A stretch of DNA of 64,000 nucleotides. Source: Aplidium turbinatum. Its lineage: Eukaryota > Chordata > Ascidiacea > Aplousobranchia > Polyclinidae. The stretch is from positions 29,423,608-29,487,607 of the forward strand of contig OU964925.1 of the NCBI GenBank assembly GCA_918807975.1, read 5' to 3'. This document shows positions 11,713 through 22,116 of the stretch, piece by piece. The notes beneath the pieces were generated by a model. It was not told the origin of the DNA. It worked only from the letters and a program-made list of their open reading frames with translations, and did not search any database. Within the stretch, counting starts at the first letter, position 1; each line of letters starts with the position of its first letter. Position numbers and translations under genes: made by a program.

Positions 11713-12089
11713 TCATGACGAATTAAATATTTAGACAACTATTATTCCATGTCTAACACTGGATTTTGGTCCTGCAACGTTAAAATTAAGATTGTTCATG
11801 ACTTCTAAACATTAAATGGATGTATGATCACGACATAGGCGAAGCACAATTTGACAGATTTTTATTTTTGATTTGTTTTGGAAATGCTCTCAGAGCGCAC
11901 CAAATTGGAAGTGTTTTTCAAAAATTTCTGGGGGAGGCCCCCCAGACCCCCCGCTGGAAGTGTTGCCTTCGGCAACACGCCTTCGGGCTTCGCCCGACGG
12001 TTACGCCCTTCGTGCCTACTACCTTGCTGCAGCATATTTCCAAGTTGCTTTCCCAACAGTTTAAGCCACCGAACGTCACTGCTGTTTAA

Positions 12090-12318
12090 TGAACACAAAA
12101 GAGCTTTCAAATATCAACGCCCGGAACATTCTGCTCCTTGCATGCATGCCATAACTTCAGACCATAGAATAACTTGGAGCAATTCTAAAATTCTAAAAGT
12201 TGAAAGTGATTATAGAAAGCGAATGTTTTCTGAAAGTTGGTTCATCAATCAAAAGCCTCATGTAATGAATCGCAATGATGGCATCTCTTTTCCTGCTATC
12301 TACAAAAAACTATTGTAA
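12090..12318 (+). pseudogene. Partial GIY-YIG nuclease frame
   Basis: Encodes only the C-terminal part of the nuclease (from NEHKRAFKYQ to AIYKKLL), in frame and near-identical to copy 1. The GIY and YIG strands are absent, so it cannot be functional. Confidence 0.75.
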
Positions 12319-12699
12319 GTGGTTATTTTACGTTTTTTAAATTGGTTTCACGCTGATTGTAAAACTGTGCAGTAGTGCGTTTTTTAAACTCGTTTCATCA
12401 TGACTCATGCCGTTCATCCTCCTCTCTTGTCAGTATTTCAGTTTCTTCCCTGACAGCAGAATCCATCATTTTTACATTGATTCAACGTCTGCGGACGTTG
12501 GGTAGATGTAAAAATGACAGATTTTTGTCTGGGTTGTTAATTGTTAAAATTTAAATCTTTCCTTTTTTCTAACTTATTTCAAACTTTGCGCGCGATAATT
12601 TTGTCTAGATTTGAATTTTCATTTTGCGTGTTTAGTTGGTTTCAACAACATGGTCCTGTGTTTTGCCATGCTAGACAGGTAGTCACTACCTGGTCTAGC

Positions 12700-12740
12700 C
12701 CCTGAAGAAGTCAGTCGTGTCTGATTGACGAAACGTCGGA
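12700..12740 (+). ncRNA. Hammerhead-like motif at Penelope 3' end, copy 2
   Basis: CTGAAGA at 12702-12708 and GAAA at 12730-12733 enclose a GTCA...TGAC stem. ACGTCGGAATAAA follows. Same sequence as in copy 1. Confidence 0.5.
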
Positions 12741-12967
12741 ATAAAAGCAAATTGTCACTGTATACATCTTGTGATAGTTTAGCTCAATTTGCACCAGTAG
12801 AACATCTCCTATTATTTAATTTAATGCCTGGTGAACAGCCTCATTCAATTTTCAGCTTTATAACAAATGTTTAAATTGTTTTGCAATATCTAAAAATGGT
12901 AAGCTTTCTTTGTAGTAGCCTGGTAGGCTATTTAAGTTAAGTTTTGTGAGCATAGCGTAACTCATGG

Positions 12968-14250
12968 CAGTGGCGCAGCCAAGGGGGAGATTTTAGGAGT
13001 TTCACTCCTCCCCCCCTTTGGCACGCGATATTGATAGGCTTGCCATTTCTTAGAAATGCAAATCCGGGACGCATATTGAAAAGGGCAAATGAACTTAATG
13101 TAGGCCTAATACAAGAAATTTTAAAGCAATTGATGAAATAATATGGGCAAATTACCAATATATGTTTCACCTATTTCACCAACGTAAACAAAAGAATTTA
13201 ATAATATTTATGAGCAAATAAATCAGGCCTAAATAATATTTTTTTGTGCTATAAGCACCTTTTTCAAAAGTACAGTGTTCAATTTTATCTTTTCATAAAA
13301 TTCACTAGGCTACATGTCAAATTAACATTAATTTTGCAAGTGAGGAGAGCTTTAACATTCTGTTCTTGCATTTGGCCTCTGTCATCGGTCCACATATTGT
13401 TCATAATTGAGAAAATTCGCTCAACTGGTGCTGATGTCCCAGGCAAATAAAGCACAAACTCGACAAGTTTTTGAAAGTTTGGAATGGTTATGTTTTTGTT
13501 GATAAAAGTTTGGAACAATTGGATCCACTTTTGTTCAAGAGATGTCGTTGCATTTTGCTATGATTCTTTCCTCTCACTCTCAGACATGCATTTCTTAACA
13601 AAACGTGCTTATCGAAAAGGAAGTCGATGTTGATCATTTGCTTCTGAAACATTTTGTTTGTTGATACTTTCCGCAGACGCACTTGAGAAAGAATTGCTAA
13701 AATGGCTAACTGAAGATTTTTTTTTGCAAATCTTAAATTGAAAATCCAGGGACAAACTGGTTAACCGGGCGGGACAACAAGACAAGGCCTTAAAATCGGG
13801 ACTGTCCCGGCTAAACTGGGACTTATGGCAAGCCTAGATGTTGAGAATGATGCTTTTAGTCTCTTTATGAATCTAAAACAACGTTTGCCTAACTTTAAAC
13901 AAAACTGCATTAAAAGAGCGAGTTTTGTCAATACTAAACATTCAAATAGCTCAGTCAGGAATTAGCAACAAGAAAACATAGAGACTTAGCTTTATTTCCG
14001 AAAAATGCTGAAGAAAACATGATGTTATCCTTTTGCTATGCCACCTGACAGGAATTTTACAGGAATATTCATACCCAAATTTTTGTTGAAACTGCTCTCA
14101 GAATGCACCAAATTCAAAGCAATTTTTCAAATTTTTTTGGAGGAGGCCCCCCAGACCCCCGCCGCTGGGTGTCGTCTGCAAACACGCCGTCGGGCTTCGC
14201 CCGCCGGCTGTCAAAACTCCCCCCTTTCAAAATTCCTGGCTACGCCACTG
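12968..14250. mobile_element. hAT-type element (CAGTGGCGCAGCC ends), split by a second hAT
   Basis: Ends CAGTGGCGCAGCC and GGCTACGCCACTG; perfect 8-bp duplication ACTCATGG (12960-12967, 14251-14258). Its body is interrupted by the element at 13035-13836. The right part contains a G/C-rich block (14090-14215) resembling one near 11880-12010 in the large hAT. No transposase of its own. Confidence 0.85.
13035..13836 (-). mobile_element. Nested degraded hAT (TAGGCTTGCCAT ends)
   Basis: The terminal repeats TAGGCTTGCCAT are inverted. The duplication GATATTGA/GATGTTGA matches at 7 of 8 bases (13027-13034, 13837-13844). On the minus strand 13285-13518 encodes a piece of the hAT dimerisation domain (LPGTSAPVERIFSIMNNMW). 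Only about 800 bp remain, so most of the transposase is deleted. Confidence 0.85.
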
Positions 14251-14258
14251 ACTCATGG

Positions 14259-14802
14259 TAAGATTGATTTATCCAATATCTGGATATTTTTTCCCAAATA
14301 TTTTTACAAACAACTATTTGTGGAATCGAAACTTATCGTTCTGCTTAGACTGCAATACCACATGTAAAAGTTTCCAAAATCGATAATAGCCTAGACTATA
14401 TTTTAAATTCAATAGAAAATATTAATTTATCTCATAAGTTATAACAATATTATGTAAAGTTTCTAAACTGGTGAAATGTCGAAACATCGTAGTAAGATTG
14501 ATTTGTCCAAATAACTGGACAGTTTTGCTCAAATTTGCATTGTTTGATTTTTCAACCGGGAAGGGACCGCCCTCCACCTCCCATCTCCTTCGGCTGTGTT
14601 CATGTGGCTTTAAACTGCTCTGAACTGCACAAACCATGGCTATGCAAACGCAGGGTAGGCTAATTAAGCTCTCGGCTGCGTTTATACTAATGTGAAGCAG
14701 GCTATGGTGTCAATGAAAAAAGTAAAAACGTTTCACCACAAGGTTGGTTAGAAGTAAATTCAAAATGTAAATGCAATGGTTAGAAGTAATGGTTAGAAGT
14801 AA
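14259..14802. other. Non-coding stretch, nothing recognised
   Basis: No domain-bearing frame, splice-flanked exon or repeat ends were found between the hAT at 14250 and the LINE fragment at 14803. Confidence 0.35.
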
Positions 14803-15156
14803 ATGCAAAATCGAATCATTCGCACAATAACCTTTAGCAACAGAAGAGCAAAACTTTCACCACTGTACCAAGATCTCGACATACTTCCTATCAGTAATTT
14901 GCATAAACTAGAGATTTCTAAATTTGTCTTTAAATTTAAAAAGATGCTATTACCTGGCTACTTTGAACCTTACTTTCAGGAAATTACTGAGGTGCATTGC
15001 CATCAGGACCGGATTAAGGGTTTATGGGGCCCTGGGCTGAGATGAAAGTGGGGGCCCTTATCAAGTGACATTTTTCGCTAAAAGTTAATGGTGGAGTGGG
15101 GCTACGACACGGGCCCAGTTGCATGTATCTGTGGCACCGAGTCCCGAACAGCGGAC

Positions 15157-15848
15157 CAGTGGCGCAGCCAAAAAAAATTTTGGGGGGCCAAATATTTGAT
15201 GATTTGAAAAGAACAACAAAGTGTTTGATTTAAAGCCATCGCCACTTGATGTGCAGTGGCGTATCCTGGTGGGTTGAAGCAATAAAAGTGGTAGGGGGGT
15301 TAGAGCGTGCCGAAGGCACGCGTATTCTAGGGGGGTCCGGGGGCATGCTCCCCCGGAAAATTTTTGAAAAATTACACTCAAATAATGGATTATAGCGCTT
15401 TCTGAAAACACTTTTAGGGTAATATTTGTATGAAATTTATTAGCAGATAAACAGCTATTAACTTATTAAAGATAGCTCTTACACACGAACGGGCAAAAAC
15501 TGCGGCTAAAATTAGAGAACACTAAAACTCAGCTACACAAAAACTCAATAACTACACAAAAACCCAACAGAGTAAGCCATTCTGAAATTGCTTCCACAAA
15601 TTAGTTCAAAGAAACGTAAATCGCGTAAATTTTGCGCGATTTACGATTTGTAAGATTTATTGGTGTCTTTCTGTGTGTCTAAACTCTAAAACAAGTCCTT
15701 GGGGGTGTTAATAGCCAGATGTCTTGGAAAACGATATAAATTTCTACAAACTTTATTATATTTTCAACAAAGCGCTCAACTTTAGAATCCAAACTTTGAA
15801 AATTTGGGGAGGGGCATGGCCTCTTTCGCCTTCCTGGCTACGCCTATA
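15157..15848. mobile_element. Miniature hAT, family CAGTGGCGTAGCCAGG, copy 1
   Basis: Ends CAGTGGCGCAGCC and TGGCTACGCCTATA. Duplication CAGCGGAC/CAGCGGAT (15149-15156, 15849-15856) at 7 of 8 bases. Interior matches 34570-35242 and 43747-44423, including the inverted pair GCGTGCCGAAGGCACGCG. Confidence 0.88.
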
Positions 15849-16158
15849 CAGCGGATCACCTTCTTGTTTGCCCTCGGCTTGCCACCCGGTGCAGTAGGTG
15901 GGACCTGTCAGTGTATAACTCCGTTGCGGAAGAATGTGTCAATCTGTGGTGTATCAACGAACTTTAGAAGACTCGATAGAAGAAGAACTGCATCATTATT
16001 CATATCTAACTGACCATCTTGTATCAGATAATGTCTTCAAAACAGGCAAACCATCTAGGAATTTTAGATGGACTTGCCAACGATGAGTAGACGAGACGAG
16101 CCATGAGTAAAGGCTTTGCAACAATTCAAAAAGCTCAGCGGCAGAACGGCATATGTTT

Positions 16159-16482
16159 CTACTGGACATTTAGGCTACCGATTAAATTAAGTGAATGTGC
16201 TGTGCAAGGGACATAATGAGCTACACTACATTTCTCACGCAGAAGAGCTTGAAGACCGTTATACTTGCCACTCATATTGGCAGCATTATCATAACTTTGA
16301 CCCGTAATCCGTACCATTTTCGGATATGAAAGTATCAAATAAATATGTTTTTTTGTTAAAAAAACGAAGAAAAATTGTATAACTGGGGTTTGGCAGGGGT
16401 GCTGCAGCACAGCAGCACATATGGGTGAGCCGCCCTTCCTTGTTTGAGATACACATTTAAGCAGTAATCTCCAGTTGTGCAA
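16159..16482 (-). pseudogene. hAT transposase catalytic-region fragment
   Basis: The stretch RITGQSYDNAANMSGKYNGL, followed by a C.AHSLNL motif, matches the second-Asp and CxxH region of DUF4371-type hAT transposases. Compare SQTYDGAA and CYAHVLNL in the intact gene at 8766. Only about 60 residues are recognisable and the rest is lost. Confidence 0.75.
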
Positions 16483-17654
16483 CTAAAAAAATTAGTAGAT
16501 TTTTTTCTTTGAAGTGGGGGCCCTGGGCTTCAGCCCAGTCCGCCCCCCCCTTAATCCGGCACTGATTGCCATGGCACGAGAGCTTCTCAAAAAAATAACT
16601 TTCACTTACGTAGTGTCAGCTCAAGAAAGGGTCAAGGCAGTTTGAAATTCTTAGGCCCAAAAATATGGAATGATTTACCTTCAGAAATAGCTGGGGCTAC
16701 GAGTATTAAAACATTCACGAAAAAACTAAAAATTTATAATATGAATGAACTTGGTCCGTGACTGTTTTTATTGTCACAACATTGACGATTATTTCGGATT
16801 GAACATTGTTAGTACTATATGTATAGGCTTACTACTCACGAACTTGTGCTACGTAGCCTACTACTTATTAACGACTGCAATCTTATTAACTGTACTCAAG
16901 TCGACCTATAAACTGACTGATTTTGTTAAAGTATGAATTTATAAAGATTGGCCTACTTTTAGTGCTTTTGCTTCGTCCTTTATGCTAGCAGTTAACAGTT
17001 GTTGTTTTTGCATAGGTGTTTTTTTTCTCATACTAACTTACTTTTGTAGGGCATGATATTTTTTGATGTTACAATGAAACCACAGGAATCCACTTTTTTG
17101 TTTACATTTTTGCGGAACTTATGCTAATCTTGTTTGCAACGTAATGCCGATGCTTTACATTTGTCACGTTAAAAACACGGGAAGCAGCTGACTCGATGAC
17201 TAATATAGTCTTTCGCTGCTTCCTGTCTGTTGTTGAATATATTTGTACCGGTTTATATTTGTACCGTATACTATTTTTCGCAGCAGACAAAATAAAAGGT
17301 CTCTCTCTCTCTCTCTCTTAACTTAAGTTTCTTTTTTTTTCTTGATTGGTTTTTGCAGTGTTTGGATTTCTATGCAAATAAATTGCGCCATTATTTATTT
17401 ACGTTGCTAAGCAATGTGTTAAACATTTAAGTTTTTCTGCAAACTTTCTCACAGGTTGTCCTTCCACTCCAGGCCTTGGCTATCTAAACTTTAAAGCAAT
17501 TTTATACCACCATGCCTTTCATAGTTAAGTTATATACTGTAGGTCTACAACTTTATTTAATGGTTTAAGTTTTTCAAAGATTTTTCTAATTAGGCCAAAT
17601 AAATATTTTTCAGCCTTGTTTTCGAAACAAACTACCGTACCGTAGTTGGTTTCG

Positions 17655-17972
17655 TTTTTGAATCTTTATCCTCGGACTGACAGTGACAAGTCTTGATGAG
17701 TAGGCTACTGAAAATCCTTGGTAGGTTATTTCTGGTAGTTTTGCATACTTGCAGAGCGCAGAGGCTCTTGACGCAGGGCAGGTTACCGAGATTGGCAGAG
17801 TGAAGTTTTCCGATTGTTGAAGTGTTGTTGCCAGAGAATTATTCCCTTCACTAGGTGCCGCTAAATGGAGAGCAGTCTTAAAAGTGCGTTGCTCAAGCGC
17901 ACACTACGAGAGGCGAACCAACGCCGCGTGATCTTGAGCCAGGTGCGTAACCACTGAGCTAACGGGGCGGAC
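17655..17972 (-). repeat. tRNA-derived SINE, family 1, copy 1
   Basis: Read on the minus strand, a tRNA-like head (A box TTAGCTCAGTGG-like near 17950, degenerate B box) is followed by a body with CGGCACCTAGTG and ends in the tail block CTGACAAAG...GAGGATAAAGATTC seen in all copies. Same family at 20170, 25530, 30470, 32205, 54463 and 61430. Confidence 0.75.
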
Positions 17973-18340
17973 ATAGTTGACATTGAGAATACTGCTAGCC
18001 TAATTTTATGCTTCGCATAGTGTGGCGTAGGCCGTGAGGTAACGTTCATGTACTTCACTAACTAGTAACTAATGTACTTTATACTTTTTCAAAAGTTCTG
18101 TGATCGGAGTAGAAATGAGTGTTCATCTGTTTGTTCGAAATGTCATAGGGTGTGTTTTTGCTAACTCGCGCATGATAGAAGACTTGGTACTTGCTGGTAG
18201 CCTACGAGCTGACGTCCTTTACGAACACCATTTAGTTCTACTTGCGATGAGCAAGACAATAATAAGCTAACACAGTTCTTTGTATATTATTATTAGACGA
18301 GTTGTTGATTGGAAAAAAATATTTTCATGTTTTAAAAGTA
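17973..18340 (+). promoter_or_regulatory. Upstream region of the NXPE-like gene
   Basis: About 370 bp between a SINE and the start codon; it must include the 5' untranslated part or an intron 3' end. No TATA box at a fixed distance, initiator or CpG-rich core is evident, so this is assigned by position only. Confidence 0.3.
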
Positions 18341-21300
18341 ATGAATTTTGTTCCACGTCTTTCGAAGTTTTACTTTCTTTGCTTGGCTTCCTTGCTCGTG
18401 TTTTCTTTTTCAATTTACAAAAGTTATCGTTCCGGGATACTGAAGAAACGACCTCTCCATCGAAGCAAAAGAGGAGCAGAACATCAAATTTTGAGATATG
18501 AAGGTCCGCAGTCTGCTCTTGATCCTAAATCTGCATTTTATGGAATGATTTATAAAGACACTTACGGGCAATCTTTAAGTATATGGGGAAAGCATTCTTT
18601 CACTCGAGATAAGGAAGGATTGAAAGTTTTGTTTCCTGAGCTTACGGCTCTTTCAGCACTGGGCTCGTACAACAAGCAGAAAGAGAAGTGGAAAAAGTTA
18701 TTTCCAACCTTGACTAAAGCGACGAGGAGATACAGGCTATACAATAGAAGGAAGAACAAGCTTATGTTTACCAATTCTGTCGTGGTTTCACGAAAAGGAC
18801 CGACCTTTCCACGTAAAGTAGGAGACGAACTTATTGTAGTAGTCCATTCCATTGACAGCAGAAAACACAAGAAAACCTTTGGAGGAGATTGTCTTCGAGC
18901 TCGATTAATAAAAGAAAAAAAGAGCTCCAATCCAGACGGCGTACCATGTCGGGTGATCGACAACGGAGATGGATCTTACACGATACGATGCCCTCTCCTT
19001 CTGGAAGGCACGTTCCAACTGGATATTAATCTCGTCATGACTGTGGAAGGTATATATGAATCGATGATCCTGGTCAAAAAGGGGTCAATGCGCGATCGTT
19101 CTTATGTAGCCACCTTCGAGAACGGAGAGTCGAGGAGATGTGACATGAACCTCAATAAAGACAAATCGTAAGTCCCACTGTTTTAAATAACTTACATTAA
19201 AAATTGCTTCTAATTAAGACTTAAGAGCTAAGCAATAGTAAAAAGGCTGAAAACGTTTGTTCTGGCTTAAACTTTTGGCTTGTTCAAGCATAGGGTAGGG
19301 TACGATGAAATTACATATTCTTATTACATCTTGAACGTGTTAATCAGGCAGTGAATTTTTGAGAAAAAGTTTAACTGACACTTGTCAACCGAAAATGATT
19401 TTTTTCGAACTTGCTTATGTTGATACAAAGAAAATGAAGGGGTGTACCAGTAAACATCGGTAGAATTAGCCCATAATAAAAGAGAAGAATCCACAAAGGA
19501 TACAAACTGATATGCATAAATCAACGAGTGAATAAAAAAATAACAGTAACCTCTCAAGTAATGTAGCTTCACATAAAGTGAAATTTGCAAGACTTTGTTT
19601 TAATGAAAAGATTAGAAGATCATTAGAAGACTCTTAGAAATTTTCCCAAATAGCAGCATATTTGGCCGTGTTCTAGTTGGCCGTAATAAGTGATAACAGT
19701 AACCTCTCAAGTAGGCTACATGTAGCTTCATACATAGTGAAATTTGCATAACTTTTGACTCTTTTTTTTAATGATGAGATTAGAAGACCGAAACACTGGC
19801 CACTGTCCGTAGTTACTTTTAATAATGTCTTTTTCCATATTATTTTTAAAGAAATAAAAAAAAAGAACAGTGAAAAGTCATCCAAATTTCATTTTGTGTG
19901 GAGCTACATGTACTTGAGAGATTACTGTTATTTCTTTTCTTATTAAACATTAACATGCTGCTTATTGGTCTGGGTTCTGCGGGGTTAACTTGCATTCTCG
20001 CACAATTTAGTTTGTATGAGAAGTGAAAGCTGAAAACTTTGATACCGAGCTAGATATTGCCTCCTGTATATCTTGCATTGATAGTAAATATGAATGCAGA
20101 TATAGTTTGATTGATTGAGAGAGGTCTTTATCTTCTGACCGAGAAAGCTTTTTTGAGAGCCTATCCTACAGTTAATGTTACCAGTTTCGGATACTTGTTG
20201 AGGATTTGAGCCACTAACGCAAGCCCGGCTAATCTAGTCTGACAGAGTGAAGTTTCCGATTGTTGAATTGTTGTTATCCGTGATATATCCCATCCACTAA
20301 GTGCCGCTGAATCGAGAGCAGTCATTAGTGCGTTACTCGAACACACACACCCGAGAGTCGAACCAGCGCCGCCTGATCTTGTAGTTTCTTCATGTACAAG
20401 GTTGGGCGCTCAACCAATTGACCTACCGAGGTAGATGAGTTAGGAAAGTTATCTAATGACTTGAACTTAAAAAAAACTTTTTTTTTTTTTCATCTTACGG
20501 TATTGAATTTATGTAAAACAACTTGAATCAATACTTAACTGTAGTACAATTTTCAGGACAAGAAACTTTGCTCAATGCGACTACAGTAATCCGAGAAACC
20601 GAGAACCCTGGTTCTGTGCTCGATCACTGTTCGGTCCTTGCCGGCCCATAATGAACATTTTGTACACTGGCCCTGGCCCGGCTGACTTCATTAATCTCAC
20701 ACGTTTGTGTTCATCCACTCGGTGCCATCGACCAATCAAGACCGGTGTCGAAGTGAAAGTGAGTCGAAATGCAACCAACAGCAACTCAACGGAAGAGGAC
20801 TTTCAAAACGGACTCCCGATGTGCAAAGACATGTTCGCCGTCGCCACCAACAAAAAACCTCGGTTCAGCATCAGCGGTTATTTTAAAAATCGCCATTGGG
20901 TGTCACTGAGGTGCAAAAACATACTCACGTCCATCCGCAGAATAAAAAAGTGTCTAAAAAACAAGACCGTGTATTTCCTCGGTGATTCGACAATTCGCTA
21001 TTTCTTCTACCTCATCGTAGACAAACTCTGGCTGCACGTTGAAGGCCCGAACAACAACCAGACATGGCAGCAGCCTAAAATTGCTTATGACAATGTTCTG
21101 CAGAAAAACAACATTACATTGTACTTCCGAGCGCATGGGCCACCCCTGCAGAACAGTGGCCCCCCGAGTACTCGCCCCTACATCAGCGACTCGATCAGGA
21201 CTATCCCTGTCGGTGGAAAAGACGTATTCGTCGTTTTTTCAATTGGTGCTCATCTTTTAAACTACGAACCCTCGGTATATATCCACAGACTTAAAGGCAT

Positions 21301-21562
21301 CAGAGAAGCCATAACAATGCATCACCGACAATTTCCTGACACAAGGATCTTAGTCAAAGGTCTGTCTGTTGTCGAGTATCGATTCGAGTGGTATCTGCTT
21401 CGATACAACGAAATCCTCAAAGATGCTTTCAAACACATGAAAAATGTCGTGTTTCTCGATTTGTGGGGTCTCACCACGGTATGGCCCCAACAAAACTTCC
21501 ATCCATTGCCCATTGACATCAATGAGCAAGCTTTATTAATGCTTAGCTACCTCTGTGACTGA
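18341..21562 (+). CDS. NXPE-family (neurexophilin/PC-esterase domain) protein, 610 aa, two exons
   Basis: Coding exons 18341-19167 and 20557-21562 join in frame (donor GTAAGT at 19168, acceptor TTTTCAG ending 20556; sum 1833 nt). I chose the ATG at 18341 because the codons before it contain no ATG and the hydrophobic segment follows at once. Residues about 10-26 are a signal anchor (type II membrane or secretory protein). Residues about 150-270 form an Ig/filamin-like region (DNGDGSYTIRCPL). CDYSNPRNREPWFC spans the start of exon 2. The C-terminal esterase-like domain has FLGDST (Ser of GDS near 420) and DLWGLTTVWPQQNFHP (Asp near 577, His near 591), the usual Ser-Asp-His positions of the PC-esterase fold. 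NXPE proteins act in the secretory pathway on glycans, but the substrate here is unknown. The intron holds repeat insertions. No disabling change is seen. Confidence 0.9.
19420..19940. repeat. Cluster of hammerhead-type repeat fragments in the NXPE intron
   Basis: 19420-19620 (minus) matches the right arm and flank of the 55.5-55.84 kb repeat. 19683-19935 is an imperfect head-to-head inverted repeat of the same family around a degenerate hammerhead core. Between them, 19627-19682 matches the end of the inverted-repeat transposon at 40504-41187. Confidence 0.65.
19770..19800 (+). ncRNA. Degenerate hammerhead-like motif
   Basis: TGATGAGATTAGAAGACCGAAACACTGG keeps the order TGATGA, short stem, GAAA, but the stem bases are mismatched. 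It is the counterpart of the better motif at 55548. Confidence 0.25.
20170..20437 (-). repeat. tRNA-derived SINE, family 1, copy 2
   Basis: Minus-strand B box GGTTCGACTC near 20355-20365, A-box region near 20415, and body block CGGCACTTAGTGGATGGG. Lies within the NXPE intron. The tail is shortened. Confidence 0.7.
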
Positions 21563-22116
21563 TTAGCGACGTGTAGTTTTGTCGTTAAATATACTACCGC
21601 TGTATTTCTGGCGCGCTGTCAACCGCGAGTCTTGTGTTTTAAACAGGGGTTTATTTAATTTTGAAAATTTTTTGTAAGCTACATAAAGTGGGCAGTCATT
21701 AAATAGGAGTGTTGGGTAGAACGTCAACAGTTCAAAAACAAATCTTTTTACAAGAATGTATGCTAAGAAACTTTTTTCCAAACTTTCCCTATGCAACCAG
21801 TTCATAAATGTTTAGTCATATAACCACTTCTTGGTATTGTCAAGCAGCACACGTTTACTCCGATAACAGCAATATTGCTTCACTGTGAGCGTCAATGAAT
21901 GAGTTGCCAGATTTAAGAAACCAAACATTTTGTAGTCAATTGCAACAGAGGTTTATCTCTGCAACATCTCTATTCTCTGCTAGGTTCTATCAATGGAACA
22001 ATTTCTTTTCTTTAATCGGTGAAGAAGTTGTGAATAGTAGAACGAAACTTTGCTTTCTTGACAATCGTATGTCCTGTTACTGTAGCGTGTTTGTAGCTAC
22101 TACAGAAAGATTGAGC
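21563..22116. other. Intergenic region between convergent genes
   Basis: It contains the 3' flanks of the NXPE-like gene (+) and of a C1-SNARE gene (-). I could not identify a canonical AATAAA for either. Confidence 0.4.

Larger units (their letters stand above)
6920..12081 (+). mobile_element. Complete hAT DNA transposon with intact transposase frame
   Basis: The ends CAGTGACGATCGGTG (6920) and the inverse of CAGTGACGTTCGGTGG (ending 12081) form a terminal inverted repeat. The 8-bp duplication CTGTTTAA is perfect on both sides (6912-6919, 12082-12089). The 5162-bp element contains one 710-codon transposase gene (8766-10898). It has itself received a tRNA-derived SINE (7735-7978), a miniature hAT (7987-8574) and part of another miniature element (11369-11712). 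A copy with the same ends and flanks but no transposase begins at 62041. The insertion sits exactly at the junction of two head-to-head Penelope-like fragments. Confidence 0.92.
12090..12823 (+). mobile_element. 5'-truncated Penelope-like element, copy 2
   Basis: An inverted near-copy of 6022-6776. It begins inside the GIY-YIG domain at the NEHKRA codons, reads to the same stop at 12316-12318, and carries the same 3' region with the palindromic insert (12459-12518) and hammerhead-like motif (12702-12733). Confidence 0.8.
15004..16564 (-). mobile_element. hAT remnant (CAGGACCGGATTAAG ends)
   Basis: Terminal repeat CAGGACCGGATTAAG, with the inverse of CAGTGCCGGATTAAG at the other end. Perfect 8-bp duplication ATTGCCAT (14996-15003, 16565-16572). 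It contains a transposase scrap on the minus strand and a nested miniature hAT at 15157-15848. Confidence 0.88.
14803..17317 (+). mobile_element. LINE 3' fragment interrupted by a hAT
   Basis: Plus-strand codons at 14803-15003 (SPLYQDLDILPISNLHKLEI) and at about 16625-16760 (FLGPKIWNDLPSEIAGATSI) are the typical C-terminal tail of a non-LTR reverse transcriptase of the Jockey/CR1 type. The two parts are split by the hAT at 15004-16564. A 3' untranslated region follows, ending in AATAAAAGG and a (CT)n tract at about 17301-17317. The 5' part is missing and the frame is broken. Confidence 0.6.

Noticed and set aside
6920-12081. Domesticated ZMYM/ZNF862-like host gene instead of a transposon
   Set aside because: Perfect target duplication, matched ends and a non-autonomous sibling show that it is a mobile element.
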